Origin: Betaproteobacteria bacterium | GTDB taxonomy: Bacteria; Pseudomonadota; Gammaproteobacteria; Burkholderiales; Burkholderiaceae_D | Direction: 5' to 3' | NCBI GenBank assembly: GCA_015655165.1 | Contig: JAATFN010000289.1 | Coordinates: 1-13,444 of the forward strand | DNA: 13,444 nt | Part shown: piece by piece, positions 1 to 7,729 of the stretch | Numbering within the stretch: position 1 is the first letter of the stretch | Layout: each line of letters starts with the position of its first letter | Program-made: the position numbers and the translations under genes | Notes under the pieces: model-generated | What the model saw: the letters and a program-made list of their open reading frames with translations, nothing else | Databases searched by the model: none | Told to the model about the DNA's origin: nothing

Positions 1-925
1 GAATCGGGAAAGTCGTCTCGAGCAAACGCAGGCTTGCGTCTGTATCGGTTAACGTAAATGCACCGGAGACCGGCAAATCCGCCACAGCAGGATCACACCG
101 CAATATGCCCGGACGATAACGCCCCAGCTCGCGTATCAATGTCCCTAACGGCATTGCTTTGGCCAACAACATTCCCTGCGCCCATAACATGTTGCTGACA
201 TCGGCAACCTCGACATCTTCCATACCGCTATCGGAGAACACCTGTTGCTGGCCACTTTGGACAATGCGGTTTTCTGTTTTGTCCTGCAACTGGACTTCAA
301 CAGCACCTTCGAATACATCCAGCCGGGTCAGGACATCATGATCCATATACCGCACAGCAAACTTTGTTCCCAATGCCCGCATGCGTCCTTGTGATGTTGT
401 CACAATAAAAGGACGATATGCAGGTGATGGATCCTTGCCTGTAGTGACAAGGATTTCCCCGGACAACAATGTCACCCGACGCTCCTGCGCAGTCAATACC
501 ACATCGACAGCACTGGATGTATTTAACACCAGGACTGTGCCGTCGGCGAGATGGAAGGTTTTCTGCTCCCCTTTCGCCGTATGGAAATCCGCTGTCCAAT
601 CCTGCCATTTGTCTTTTGTAACCATCCACCCTATTGGTACCGACACAAGCAGCATACTCAGTAATTTCAGGTTTCTGCGCCGTGCGACACGATCTACCTG
701 GGACAATGTCATCCTTGCGATCGGTTCTGGCACATTGGTAAAGGTATCGAGCATGGTCTGGACACGCACCCAGGCTGCTGCATGCGCGGGCGTCTGATGC
801 TGCCAGCGGATCAATGCACGCTGCTTTTCCGCACTCATTTCCCCGGACTGTAACAATACTAGCCAGTCGGCAGCTTGTGCAATGATGGCAGCATCAATAT
901 CGTTGTGAATACAACCTGCAGACAT
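1..925 (-). CDS. fecR: FecR-family anti-sigma/sigma regulator (3' end cut by window edge)
   Basis: This is a membrane-anchored regulator of an iron-transport ECF sigma factor. FecR proteins sense a substrate-loaded outer-membrane receptor from the periplasm and control the partner sigma factor in the cytoplasm. My translation gives about 308 codons from the ATG at 925. The N-terminal domain contains ADWLVLLQSGEMSAEKQRAL followed by a Trp-rich stretch (RWQHQ, AAAWVRV), as in the FecR N-terminal domain. A basic patch (RVARRRN) precedes one membrane segment (KLLSMLLVSVPIGWMV). The FecR domain follows, with LADGTVLVLNTSSAVDV and RMRALGTKFAVR. The visible end (LRLLETTFPI) matches the C-terminal part of the second FecR in this window, so probably only about 15-25 residues are missing. 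The gene starts 11 bases after the fecI stop codon, so the two are co-transcribed. No strong Shine-Dalgarno is visible and an in-frame TTG lies at 940. The receptor it serves should lie further left. Confidence 0.9.
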   Translation of the reverse strand, partial: MSAGCIHNDIDAAIIAQAADWLVLLQSGEMSAEKQRALIRWQHQTPAHAAAWVRVQTMLDTFTNVPEPIARMTLSQVDRVARRRNLKLLSMLLVSVPIGWMVTKDKWQDWTADFHTAKGEQKTFHLADGTVLVLNTSSAVDVVLTAQERRVTLLSGEILVTTGKDPSPAYRPFIVTTSQGRMRALGTKFAVRYMDHDVLTRLDVFEGAVEVQLQDKTENRIVQSGQQQVFSDSGMEDVEVADVSNMLWAQGMLLAKAMPLGTLIRELGRYRPGILRCDPAVADLPVSGAFTLTDTDASLRLLETTFPI

Positions 926-936
926 AAGATGAAGTA

Positions 937-1470
937 TCAATCCAGCGTCAGGCAAGCAATAAATGCGGTACGCATATGTCGCTTGACAGTGATTAAAGAC
1001 ATATCCAGTCGGTCTGCAATATCCTGATAATGCAAGCCGTCTAACTGTGCGAGTAAAAAGATGTTGCGTGTTTGTGCAGGCATGCTGCGTAACATGGCAT
1101 CAATACGCAACAATGCTTCCAGAATCAGCATGCGCGCCTCTGGTGAAGGCGCTTCGGGTTCGGGCAAATGGGCAATGGTATCCAGAAAAGCACGTTCGAC
1201 ATCCTGACGACGCCAGTGGTCCACCACCAGACCCTTGGCAATATGTGTCAAAAAAGCACGCGGTGTATCCCCTGTAAACAATTGCTTTTTTTGCCCGATC
1301 ATGACACGTACAAACGTGTCATGGGCAAGATCTGCAGCATCGCAGGTATTGCCGAGCTTGCCGCGCAACCAGTTGTAGAGCCAATTGTGATGCGCCCTGT
1401 AGAGCATACCGACTTCTCTTTGCAAAGACATGTCAGCAACTGATACAGCCCCCTTTTCTGGAACAGTCAT
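937..1470 (-). CDS. fecI: FecI-type ECF RNA polymerase sigma factor
   Basis: This is an alternative sigma factor of the iron-starvation (FecI) group, expected to direct transcription of a neighbouring TonB-dependent receptor gene. It has 177 residues, a normal size for the family. Sigma region 2 spans about residues 22-92, with LYRAHHNWLYNWLRGKLG, AADLAHDTFVRVM and a Trp-Arg-Arg motif (HWRRQD). Region 4 spans about 118-172, with a helix-turn-helix around 146-166 (LHYQDIADRLDMSLITVKRH). It closely resembles the other FecI at 7729-8259. The ATG at 1470 lacks an obvious Shine-Dalgarno. An internal ATG at residue 14 (position 1431) is an alternative start that would keep both sigma domains intact. 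A Fur-like palindrome lies about 20 bases upstream, so iron repression is likely. Confidence 0.92.
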   Translation of the reverse strand: MTVPEKGAVSVADMSLQREVGMLYRAHHNWLYNWLRGKLGNTCDAADLAHDTFVRVMIGQKKQLFTGDTPRAFLTHIAKGLVVDHWRRQDVERAFLDTIAHLPEPEAPSPEARMLILEALLRIDAMLRSMPAQTRNIFLLAQLDGLHYQDIADRLDMSLITVKRHMRTAFIACLTLD

Positions 1471-1488
1471 ATGTCATAATGATTTAAA

Positions 1489-1503
1489 TGAGAACTATTA
1501 TCA
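1489..1503. promoter_or_regulatory. Fur box upstream of fecI (left copy)
   Basis: The site TGAGAACTATTATCA fits the 7-1-7 Fur-box core TGATAATNATTATCA at 12 of 14 specified positions. The flanking bases extend the imperfect inverted repeat to 10-base arms around position 1496. It overlaps the predicted start of transcription of the fecI gene, so iron-loaded Fur would block the promoter. The match is seen directly; Fur binding is inferred from the general control of fecI-type genes. Confidence 0.72.
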
Positions 1504-1532
1504 TTTTAATGCCATGCATACCATTGTGGCAA
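1503..1532 (-). promoter_or_regulatory. Candidate sigma-70 promoter of fecI (left copy)
   Basis: Read on the minus strand, TTGCCA (1532-1527) and TAAAAT (1508-1503) are separated by 18 bases, close to the -35/-10 consensus. The predicted transcription start falls within the adjacent Fur-like palindrome, which supports an iron-repressed promoter. The rest of the 1471-1667 gap between fecI and the tRNA shows no further gene. Confidence 0.4.
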
Positions 1533-1650
1533 GACAGATAGATATCCGGTCATGATGCGCCCGGCAATTTTCGCCTGATACCCTGTCAACACACAAAAAT
1601 GGCAGTGTCAGAATCTTTAAAAATGCTTTTTATTCCCTATTTTTTATTGT

Positions 1651-1662
1651 TATAATAGCGAC
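1651..1662 (+). promoter_or_regulatory. -10 region and discriminator of the tRNA-Lys gene
   Basis: A perfect TATAAT occupies 1651-1656, and GCGACC lies just after it (1658-1663), before the tRNA at 1668. A GC-rich discriminator is typical of stable-RNA promoters under stringent control. No convincing -35 hexamer is present at the right distance; the region upstream is T-rich (around 1627-1633). Confidence 0.5.
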
Positions 1663-1667
1663 CTTTC

Positions 1668-1743
1668 GGGGTGTTAGCTCAGTTGGTAGAGCAGCGGACT
1701 CTTAATCCGTTGGTCGAGTGTTCGAGCCACTCACGCCCTACCA
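1668..1743 (+). tRNA. tRNA-Lys (anticodon CTT)
   Basis: The 76 bases fold as a complete cloverleaf. The acceptor stem is 1668-1674 with 1733-1739 (including two G-U pairs). The D arm is GCTC/GAGC with loop AGTTGGTA. The anticodon stem is GCGGA/TCCGT with loop CTCTTAA, placing anticodon CTT at 1701-1703. The T arm is GAGTG/CACTC with loop TTCGAGC. The discriminator is A, and the CCA end (1741-1743) is encoded. The tRNA reads the AAG lysine codon. It stands alone between fecI and the ZnuD-like receptor gene and is followed at once by a terminator. Confidence 0.97.
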
Positions 1744-1749
1744 GAATAC

Positions 1750-1783
1750 AAAAGGCCCAAGCAGCAATGCTTGGGCCTTTTCT
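1750..1783 (+). terminator. Intrinsic terminator of tRNA-Lys
   Basis: A perfect 13-base stem, AAAGGCCCAAGCA (1751-1763) with TGCTTGGGCCTTT (1768-1780), closes a GCAA loop. It begins 7 bases after the tRNA, and one further A-T pair can extend it. A T-rich stretch follows. A-rich bases before the left arm would give a U-rich tail on the other strand too, so it may also work in reverse. Confidence 0.93.
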
Positions 1784-1869
1784 GTTTCTGTCATAGACGC
1801 TTCACTCACATCTTCCACACACTATCTGCAAAAGATCATCCATTTTTGGTAACAGCATAATAAAATATA

Positions 1870-1890
1870 TTTTGCAACATTGTTGCAAAA
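1870..1890. promoter_or_regulatory. Palindromic operator 1 upstream of the ZnuD-like receptor
   Basis: This is a perfect inverted repeat with 10-base arms, TTTTGCAACA and TGTTGCAAAA, around a single T at 1880. Its core TGCAACA-N-TGTTGCA has the 7-1-7 symmetry used by Fur-superfamily regulators, and the same core recurs 43 bases downstream. I infer that it is an operator for the receptor gene at 2040. The regulator is not identified; a zinc sensor (Zur) is the first candidate because of the gene controlled. Confidence 0.7.
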
Positions 1891-1906
1891 ACAGGCGACT
1901 CGACCT

Positions 1907-1939
1907 ATCATTCAATGCAACAGTGTTGCATTGAATGAT
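1907..1939. promoter_or_regulatory. Palindromic operator 2 (33-base perfect palindrome) upstream of the ZnuD-like receptor
   Basis: Sixteen-base arms, ATCATTCAATGCAACA (1907-1922) and TGTTGCATTGAATGAT (1924-1939), are perfectly complementary around one G at 1923. The core TGCAACA-N-TGTTGCA is identical to that of the upstream palindrome. The centres (1880 and 1923) are 43 bases apart, about four helical turns, so bound dimers would lie on the same face of the DNA. A one-base loop is too small for a good RNA hairpin, so a protein-binding site is the better reading. I could not place a clear promoter in 1784-2039; apart from these two palindromes the stretch shows nothing else. Confidence 0.72.
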
Positions 1940-2039
1940 TATTCCCGTCAACTGCTTGTGTTGATTGCCAGAATAAAAAGAAAGACCGCATAGGACTTGT
2001 ACATCAACACTGCACCATCACAACACTATCTCGGAAAAC

Positions 2040-4061
2040 ATGATCATGATGATTCAGAAGAAATTGCTGGCCAGTGCCGTTACCTGTGCACTGGCAGCAA
2101 TGTCGCATGGCGTTTTTGCGCAAACAACACAACCGGCGACTGCCACGTTAAAAGAAATTGTTGTTACCGCCAATCCGCTCAATACAGAAGAAGACACACA
2201 AACCCTGACGCCTGCCAAAGTATTGACCGGTGACGAACTACGCGACAAAGTCGGCAACTCCCTTGGCGCGACATTGTCCCAGGAACTGGGTGTATCGCCA
2301 TCGGCATTCGGTGCCGGAGCATCACGGCCGATTATTCGTGGTCTTGAAGGACCACGTATTAAAATCCTGCAAAACGGCATGTCTGTGGATGACGTCTCCA
2401 GTTTATCCAATGACCATGCTGTCGCAACTGAAAGTGCCACGGCACGTCAAATCGAAATTCTGCGCGGGCCTGCTGCGCTTCTTTATGGTTCAGGTGCCAT
2501 TGGTGGTGTCGTCAACGTCATTGACGCACGCATACCAAATGCGCTGGCAGACAAACCCACAGGTAGTGCCGAAGCACGTTTCAGCACAGTCGACAATGGC
2601 ACAGATGTGTCTGCCGATGTCAATGGTTCAGCCGGTGCAATCGGTTTGCATATTGATGGTAACTGGCGTCGTACAGGCGACTATAAAATTCCGGGTGCCG
2701 CAGAAATCGGCGGGAATGAGACTGACAATGGCCGTCTGGACAATTCGTTTACCCGTGCAAAAAGTCTGGGGGTCGGTGCATCCTACATTGCATCCTGGGG
2801 ATATATTGGTGCCTCTGTCGGTGCCAATGAAAACCGTTATGGCATTCCCACAGAAGAGAAATCGACCATTCTGTTAAAACACAGCCGTTACGATATCGAC
2901 AGTCTGATCAACAACCCGGTTAACGGTATTGATTCCTTGCGCATTCGCGTGGGTATTACCGATTACAAGCATACCGAATTCGAATCGGATGGTGAAGCCG
3001 CCACCATCTTTAAAAACGATGCTGTGGATACACGTGTCGAATTAAAACACGCACCGCTTGCAGGTTGGCATGGTGTGTTTGGTGTGCAAACAGAAAACAG
3101 CGAGTTTTCCGGTAAATCGGCAGAAACAGGTTTGGCCAGCACAGTGCCTGTGACCAAATCATCGACTGTTGCCGGCTTTATTGTTGAAGAACGCCAGTTT
3201 GGGGATGTGCTGGCCAGTACCGGCTTACGTGTCGAATCGGTCAAACGCAACCCGCAAGACAGTATTGCACCGGATCGTAACTTTACATTACTGTCTTATT
3301 CGTTAGGCGGACTCTGGACATTTACGCCCGGTTACGCACTCGGTGCTACCTACTCGGTTGCCCAACGTGCCCCTGCAACAGAAGAGCTGTATTCCAATGG
3401 CCCACATGAATCGACTGGCACCTACGATATCGGCAGCGCAACATTGGATAAAGAAACCTCGCACAATATCGAACTTTCCCTACAAAAAACCGACGGTCTC
3501 ATTCAATGGAAAACCAACATCTTCCAGAACAAGGTCCAGAACTACATTTACGGTATCACGGGTGACCAGGTCGACGAGGATGGGACACCGGACGCCAATG
3601 GGGAATTCACATTGCGCAACTGGTCACAAGCCAAAGCCACCATTCGCGGTGCCGAAGCAGAAGTAACTTATAACCTGCGCGGTGAAGGTGTTTCCGGGCG
3701 TGTGTTTGCCGATACATCGCGCGGCAAGCTTGACAATGCCGGTAACTTGCCTTTGCAACCTGCGACACGTTATGGTGCCAGCATCGGTTATAAACAAGGC
3801 GACTGGCGCACAGGACTGCAAGTGATCCGTACGCAAACACAGGATCGTCTGGCAGCGTTCGAGTCATTTAAGACACCGTCCTATACACAAGTCGATGCCA
3901 ACCTGTCTTATACACAACACTTTGGCGCTACCCAGCTTACCTGGTTTGCTCTGGTTAAAAACATGTTCAATCAGGATATCCGTTACGCGACATCATTCTT
4001 GAAAGAAGTCGCACCAGCCCAGGGACGCAATCTGGTGGTCGGTGTCAGAACCCAGTTTTAA
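2040..4061 (+). CDS. znuD: TonB-dependent outer-membrane receptor, ZnuD-like
   Basis: This is a 673-residue outer-membrane gated channel that takes up a scarce nutrient using TonB energy. A signal peptide covers about residues 1-28 (cleavage near VFA-QTT). A TonB box (EIVVTANP, 39-46), a plug (about 50-165, with RPIIRGLEGPRIKILQNG and EILRGPAALLYGSGAIGGVV) and a 22-strand-type barrel ending in Phe follow. Several stretches resemble what I recall of Neisseria ZnuD: the NDHA motif (Asp125-His126), NRYGIP, ATEELYSNGPH with His456, and NKVQNYIYG. The long His-rich loop of ZnuD is missing after NRYGIP. Zinc is therefore the leading substrate, with other metals or heme possible. GGA at 2033-2035 supports a start at 2040 or the in-frame ATG at 2046. 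Paired palindromes upstream suggest dedicated repression. Confidence 0.85.
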   Translation: MIMMIQKKLLASAVTCALAAMSHGVFAQTTQPATATLKEIVVTANPLNTEEDTQTLTPAKVLTGDELRDKVGNSLGATLSQELGVSPSAFGAGASRPIIRGLEGPRIKILQNGMSVDDVSSLSNDHAVATESATARQIEILRGPAALLYGSGAIGGVVNVIDARIPNALADKPTGSAEARFSTVDNGTDVSADVNGSAGAIGLHIDGNWRRTGDYKIPGAAEIGGNETDNGRLDNSFTRAKSLGVGASYIASWGYIGASVGANENRYGIPTEEKSTILLKHSRYDIDSLINNPVNGIDSLRIRVGITDYKHTEFESDGEAATIFKNDAVDTRVELKHAPLAGWHGVFGVQTENSEFSGKSAETGLASTVPVTKSSTVAGFIVEERQFGDVLASTGLRVESVKRNPQDSIAPDRNFTLLSYSLGGLWTFTPGYALGATYSVAQRAPATEELYSNGPHESTGTYDIGSATLDKETSHNIELSLQKTDGLIQWKTNIFQNKVQNYIYGITGDQVDEDGTPDANGEFTLRNWSQAKATIRGAEAEVTYNLRGEGVSGRVFADTSRGKLDNAGNLPLQPATRYGASIGYKQGDWRTGLQVIRTQTQDRLAAFESFKTPSYTQVDANLSYTQHFGATQLTWFALVKNMFNQDIRYATSFLKEVAPAQGRNLVVGVRTQF

Positions 4062-4090
4062 ATCTGTGCACCGCACACGTCGTGCATCAG

Positions 4091-4167
4091 GCAGCCAAGG
4101 TTTGCACTGTGCCAATCAAGCAAGACTGCATGTCTTGGCTTGATGGTACAGAAACAGCTTGGGCTGC
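4091..4167. terminator. Nested inverted repeats between convergent receptor genes
   Basis: The inner hairpin pairs ATCAAG and CAAGAC (4115-4126) with GTCTTG and CTTGAT (4132-4144), around a TGCAT loop and with one bulged G. The outer arms GCAGCCAAG (4091-4099) and CTTGGGCTGC (4158-4167) also pair, with one bulge. The structure lies between the stop at 4061 (plus strand) and the stop at 4183 (minus strand). It could end transcription in both directions, but neither strand has a good U-tract, so the role is uncertain. Confidence 0.42.
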
Positions 4168-4182
4168 GTGACGATAACGATA

Positions 4183-6609
4183 TCAGAAACGATATGTTGC
4201 AGTGATCAGGAAGTTTCTCGGGGCACCGAAGTGGTTGTTGTCCTGGGTTGAACCAATCGTCTGATAATAATATTTATCAAACACATTGTTAAGATTCAAT
4301 CGCAGGTCCAGATTTTTACTGACACGGTAGGAAGCCATCAAATCGACAATGGTGTATCCACCCTGACGAATGCTATAAAGCGGCTTATCGGTCTGGCTGC
4401 GTACCCGCATTGCACCACCAATACGCCATTGGCTAAAGGCACCCGGCAACTGGTAACTGGTCGAGAATTTCATCAGGTGTTTGGGTGTCTCTGTATCATA
4501 ACGCGTACCTGCCTTGCCGGCATCCGAATCGTTGACATAGACAGAGGTATTGAATGTGTAACCCGTCATGACTTGCCAGTTAGGTGTTATCGCGCCGGCG
4601 ACTTCAAACTCGACACCACGGCTACGGACTTCCCCTGCCTGTGTATAACAGGGAACCGCACTATCGCGGCACTCGGTCGGCAAAAGTTCCAATGGCAGAT
4701 TTTTCTGGTTGATCTGAAATACTGCCGCACTGGCTGTTAATTTGCCGTCATAGTATTCACCTTTAACACCGGCTTCCAGATTGGATCCTGTTACAGGGTC
4801 CAGCAAACCACCGTTTTGTGCATCATAGTTTTGTGGTCTGAACACACTTGTCCAGCTCGTGTACAGCGAGTGGTTATTGTCCAGTGCATACACCAGGCCT
4901 GCATAAGGGGTGATGTTGTTGTCGACCTTGTAACCTGAGTCATCAATCCAGGTACCGGAAACCAGATGCATTTTATATTCATAAAAATCGGTACGTGCAC
5001 CCAGCATCAGTGTCAACGAATCTGCCAGATTCAAACGTGTTGTCGCATACGCACCGTATTGCTTCTGATGACCTTTTCTTGACCAGACATAATTGAATGC
5101 CGGTTTCGGAACTGCACCGGAGTCCCATGTATTGGGGTCGACATATTCGTCATAGTCACTCGGCCAGCCACCCGGGCCGTCATCTTCTTTTGTTTCCCGA
5201 TAGCTGGCACCAACAACGAGTTCATGGGTTCTACCCAGCAAACTAAACGGGCCACTTGCGTAAGCATCGATACTGAACTGGTTTTTCTTATACGCATACG
5301 CACCGGCACCCTGTCCAAAATCTTCAGAATCAGGTTTCAGATACAAGTAGGTGCCTTGCATATCCATTTTTGTTTGCAAACCACGGGCTGTGACTGTCCC
5401 CTTCCAGCCGTTCTCAAAACGATGTTCCAGTTCTGCAAAAATACTGCTGTTGTCTTTGTTCCAGTAAGCCCAATCCGGTGTCATTCTGGTAGAGCGATCG
5501 AACTGATAAAAATCGCCATTGCGTTTGGTGGGCAAACCATTCCAGTCTGCACCCGGATTGTCTTCCTTATTGTAATAACCGCCAACACTCAATAATGTAG
5601 ACCGACCCAGATCCATGTCGATCGTACCGTAAACCATCTTGCGTTCATGACGGTAGGCTTTTTTGAAGGTATCGGTATCCTGCATGGCAACAACAGCACG
5701 ACCACGTACGGTACCATCCTCATTTAACGCACCCGACACATCAAGTTCGCCACGGTAGTTGTTCCAGCTGCCACCACTACCCGTTAACAACACCTGTGTC
5801 TCGCGTGTAGGACGTTTACGCACAAGATTGATCGCACCAGACGGGTTACCCGTGCCGGTAATGATGCCGGCAGCACCACGAATGACTTCGACACGGTCAT
5901 ACATTGCCATATTCGCTACACCTTGTGTATCGTAATCAAACGACAATGGCACCCCGTCAGCCAGGAATGTATTGACCTCGAATCCGCGCGAAAAAAACTG
6001 TGTCCGTTCGCCGCCGCCAATCTGACGGGTACTTAAACCTGTTGCGTCCTGCGCCACTTCATCTAGTGTCTGGAAACCACGATCATCCATTTGCTGGCGT
6101 GTTACCACGCTAACGGATTGCGGTGTCTCGCGTGCCGACAAATTGAATTTGGTTGCCGTATGCATCGACCGTGTGGTGTAGGAATCTGTCCCTTCTGTCG
6201 TGCCAGTCTGGGCAGCTGCCTGCACCGCAATTTCCGGCAACGTTGCCTCATCATAGGTCGTTTCTTGAATGGTCAGCGTACCACTATCTGTCACAACAAG
6301 TGCCAGTGCATTACCGGCAACTGCACGCCGTGCAGCTTCGACAGGCGTGTAATTTCCTACGACTGGCCCTGACATCTTACCCTGCACCAAAGCCGGATCG
6401 GCCGACAGACGATAACCGCTTTCACGGGCGATTCTGGCCAACGTTTCAGCAAGGGGTCTGGCCGGCAAGTCCCATTGACGTGTTGCCGATGATTGTGCAT
6501 AAGCCGATGCGATGTATGACAGGTCAATCAACTCGGTCAACGCAAATGCGATGGATAAAACGATGACATGTTTCCGCAAACGTTGTGCGGGGTGGAAATA
6601 ACGCGACAT
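4183..6609 (-). CDS. TonB-dependent siderophore receptor with STN signalling domain
   Basis: This is an outer-membrane ferric-siderophore receptor of the transducer type (FpvA/FecA-like architecture). From the ATG at 6609 it has 808 residues. That start has a good Shine-Dalgarno (GAGGAAG, 6618-6624); a GTG at 6657 would add 16 residues but lacks this support. After a signal segment ending near AYAQ comes an STN domain at about residues 43-115 (QWDLPARPLAETLARIARES), which in this family contacts the FecR-type regulator. A TonB box candidate (TLPEIAVQA) follows, then a plug with ARETPQSVSVVTRQQMDDRG and RVEVIRGAAGIITGTGNPSG, and a barrel ending in TATYRF. The extracellular part contains a Cys pair (ECRDSAVPCY). 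It lies 109 bases downstream of fecR on the same strand, completing a fecI-fecR-receptor cassette. The actual siderophore cannot be told from the sequence. Confidence 0.93.
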   Translation of the reverse strand: MSRYFHPAQRLRKHVIVLSIAFALTELIDLSYIASAYAQSSATRQWDLPARPLAETLARIARESGYRLSADPALVQGKMSGPVVGNYTPVEAARRAVAGNALALVVTDSGTLTIQETTYDEATLPEIAVQAAAQTGTTEGTDSYTTRSMHTATKFNLSARETPQSVSVVTRQQMDDRGFQTLDEVAQDATGLSTRQIGGGERTQFFSRGFEVNTFLADGVPLSFDYDTQGVANMAMYDRVEVIRGAAGIITGTGNPSGAINLVRKRPTRETQVLLTGSGGSWNNYRGELDVSGALNEDGTVRGRAVVAMQDTDTFKKAYRHERKMVYGTIDMDLGRSTLLSVGGYYNKEDNPGADWNGLPTKRNGDFYQFDRSTRMTPDWAYWNKDNSSIFAELEHRFENGWKGTVTARGLQTKMDMQGTYLYLKPDSEDFGQGAGAYAYKKNQFSIDAYASGPFSLLGRTHELVVGASYRETKEDDGPGGWPSDYDEYVDPNTWDSGAVPKPAFNYVWSRKGHQKQYGAYATTRLNLADSLTLMLGARTDFYEYKMHLVSGTWIDDSGYKVDNNITPYAGLVYALDNNHSLYTSWTSVFRPQNYDAQNGGLLDPVTGSNLEAGVKGEYYDGKLTASAAVFQINQKNLPLELLPTECRDSAVPCYTQAGEVRSRGVEFEVAGAITPNWQVMTGYTFNTSVYVNDSDAGKAGTRYDTETPKHLMKFSTSYQLPGAFSQWRIGGAMRVRSQTDKPLYSIRQGGYTIVDLMASYRVSKNLDLRLNLNNVFDKYYYQTIGSTQDNNHFGAPRNFLITATYRF

Positions 6610-6718
6610 AGGTGATGCTTCCTCAAAATTGGGCAATAAGTAAAAAACGCAACGCACTTATCTCCTTGTCCAACGAGTTTGACGAAACCCCTCACACATC
6701 ACAAAAAAAAACAGCAAT

Positions 6719-7729
6719 TTATTCGCGCAAATCAATCGAGACCAACAATGATCCGAACTGCCGCATCACAATTGGCTGTGTCTCAACCAATGCATGCAAA
6801 GCGGCTTGGGGTTCATCCAACTGGAATACACCGAATACACGCAGTCTGGCGGCCTCTGGAGAAACACGTAAATAACCGCGCCAGTATGGGCGTAACGCAT
6901 CAATCACCTCTGCCAATGATTGATCGCGCACATCGAGTACACCACGCATCCAGGCAGCATGGGCCATGGCATTTTCTTGGGCTAATGCAGTCACTCCACG
7001 GGTATCCAGACGGGCGACACCCCCTTCTTCCAGAACCAGTTGACTCTCTGATGCATGACGTACAAGAACACGGTGTTCCAATACCGATACCAGACTATGA
7101 TCCTTTTTTTGACTGACCATAAACTGCGTTCCCAATGCGCGAATGTCACCTTCTCTGGTTTGTACGACAAATGCACGATCAGCATCGGGAGCAACTTTAG
7201 CCACTATATCTCCCTCGATTAACCGCACCAGACGCAAACCGGCAGTGAACCGGACATCAACTGCCGAACGCGCATTCAATATCAACGTACTGCCGTCTTC
7301 CAATTGCACTGTTTGCCTTTCGGCGGTCGCAGTATGCACGTCGGCAAACAATGTAAACAACGATTGCTGACGATGCCAGACAGCCCCTGTTGCTCCAAGC
7401 AACAGGATGGCAGCGCCACCGCCCAACACTTTACGACGCCTGCGTAACAGCGGTTTGTCTGCGATTAATGCCAATAGCGCTGCGCGTCGCTGACCAGGTT
7501 GAACCTGTTCGGCTTGATTGATGATGGTGAGCGGTTCTTGCAACATGCCGCAGACTTCTTGCCAGGCTGTGCGATGCCGGATATCGGCAGTCAACCAATC
7601 ATTAAAGGCCGCTTGGTCATCAGCACTGGCATGGCCGGAACCAAGTTTGACCATCCAGTCGATTGCCACTTCACTCAGGTGGACACTATCCGGACCGGGA
7701 AATGGTTTGACGTGCATGGATGAAGTCAT
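6719..7729 (-). CDS. fecR: FecR-family sigma regulator (right copy)
   Basis: This 336-residue inner-membrane regulator is expected to relay the signal from the STN receptor at 4183-6609 to the sigma factor encoded just upstream. The N-terminal cytoplasmic domain (about 17-60) contains AIDWMVKLGSG and DDQAAFNDWL. A basic run (RRRRK, 96-100) precedes a single membrane helix (about 101-118). The FecR domain (about 135-225) has LEDGSTLILNARSAVDVRF and DIRALGTQFMVS. The C-terminal domain (about 262-335) has VRDQSLAEVIDALRPYWRG, the part thought to contact the receptor STN domain. Its ATG overlaps the fecI stop codon by one base (TAATG), indicating translational coupling. A run of nine T residues (minus strand, 6703-6711) follows the stop, but I see no stable hairpin before it. 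Confidence 0.95.
   Translation of the reverse strand: MTSSMHVKPFPGPDSVHLSEVAIDWMVKLGSGHASADDQAAFNDWLTADIRHRTAWQEVCGMLQEPLTIINQAEQVQPGQRRAALLALIADKPLLRRRRKVLGGGAAILLLGATGAVWHRQQSLFTLFADVHTATAERQTVQLEDGSTLILNARSAVDVRFTAGLRLVRLIEGDIVAKVAPDADRAFVVQTREGDIRALGTQFMVSQKKDHSLVSVLEHRVLVRHASESQLVLEEGGVARLDTRGVTALAQENAMAHAAWMRGVLDVRDQSLAEVIDALRPYWRGYLRVSPEAARLRVFGVFQLDEPQAALHALVETQPIVMRQFGSLLVSIDLRE

Noticed and set aside
381..797. Plus-strand open frame of 138 codons opposite the left fecR
   Set aside because: The minus strand here translates into a convincing FecR protein; the plus-strand product resembles nothing.
1668..1743. tRNA-Lys as an integration site for a mobile element
   Set aside because: I found no integrase gene and no second copy of the tRNA 3' end within the window.
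2230..2877. Plus-strand open frame of 215 codons inside the ZnuD-like receptor
   Set aside because: It lies wholly within the receptor gene in another frame and shows no domain or signal; the receptor frame has clear family motifs.
6610..6657. GTG at 6657 as the start of the STN receptor
   Set aside because: The ATG at 6609 has a good Shine-Dalgarno and is followed directly by a basic, then hydrophobic, signal sequence; the extra 16 residues add nothing recognisable.
6703..6711. Run of nine A (T on the minus strand) after fecR, as a possible terminator
   Set aside because: No stable hairpin precedes it on the minus strand; only a weak 4-5 base pairing can be drawn. The receptor gene downstream belongs to the same cassette.
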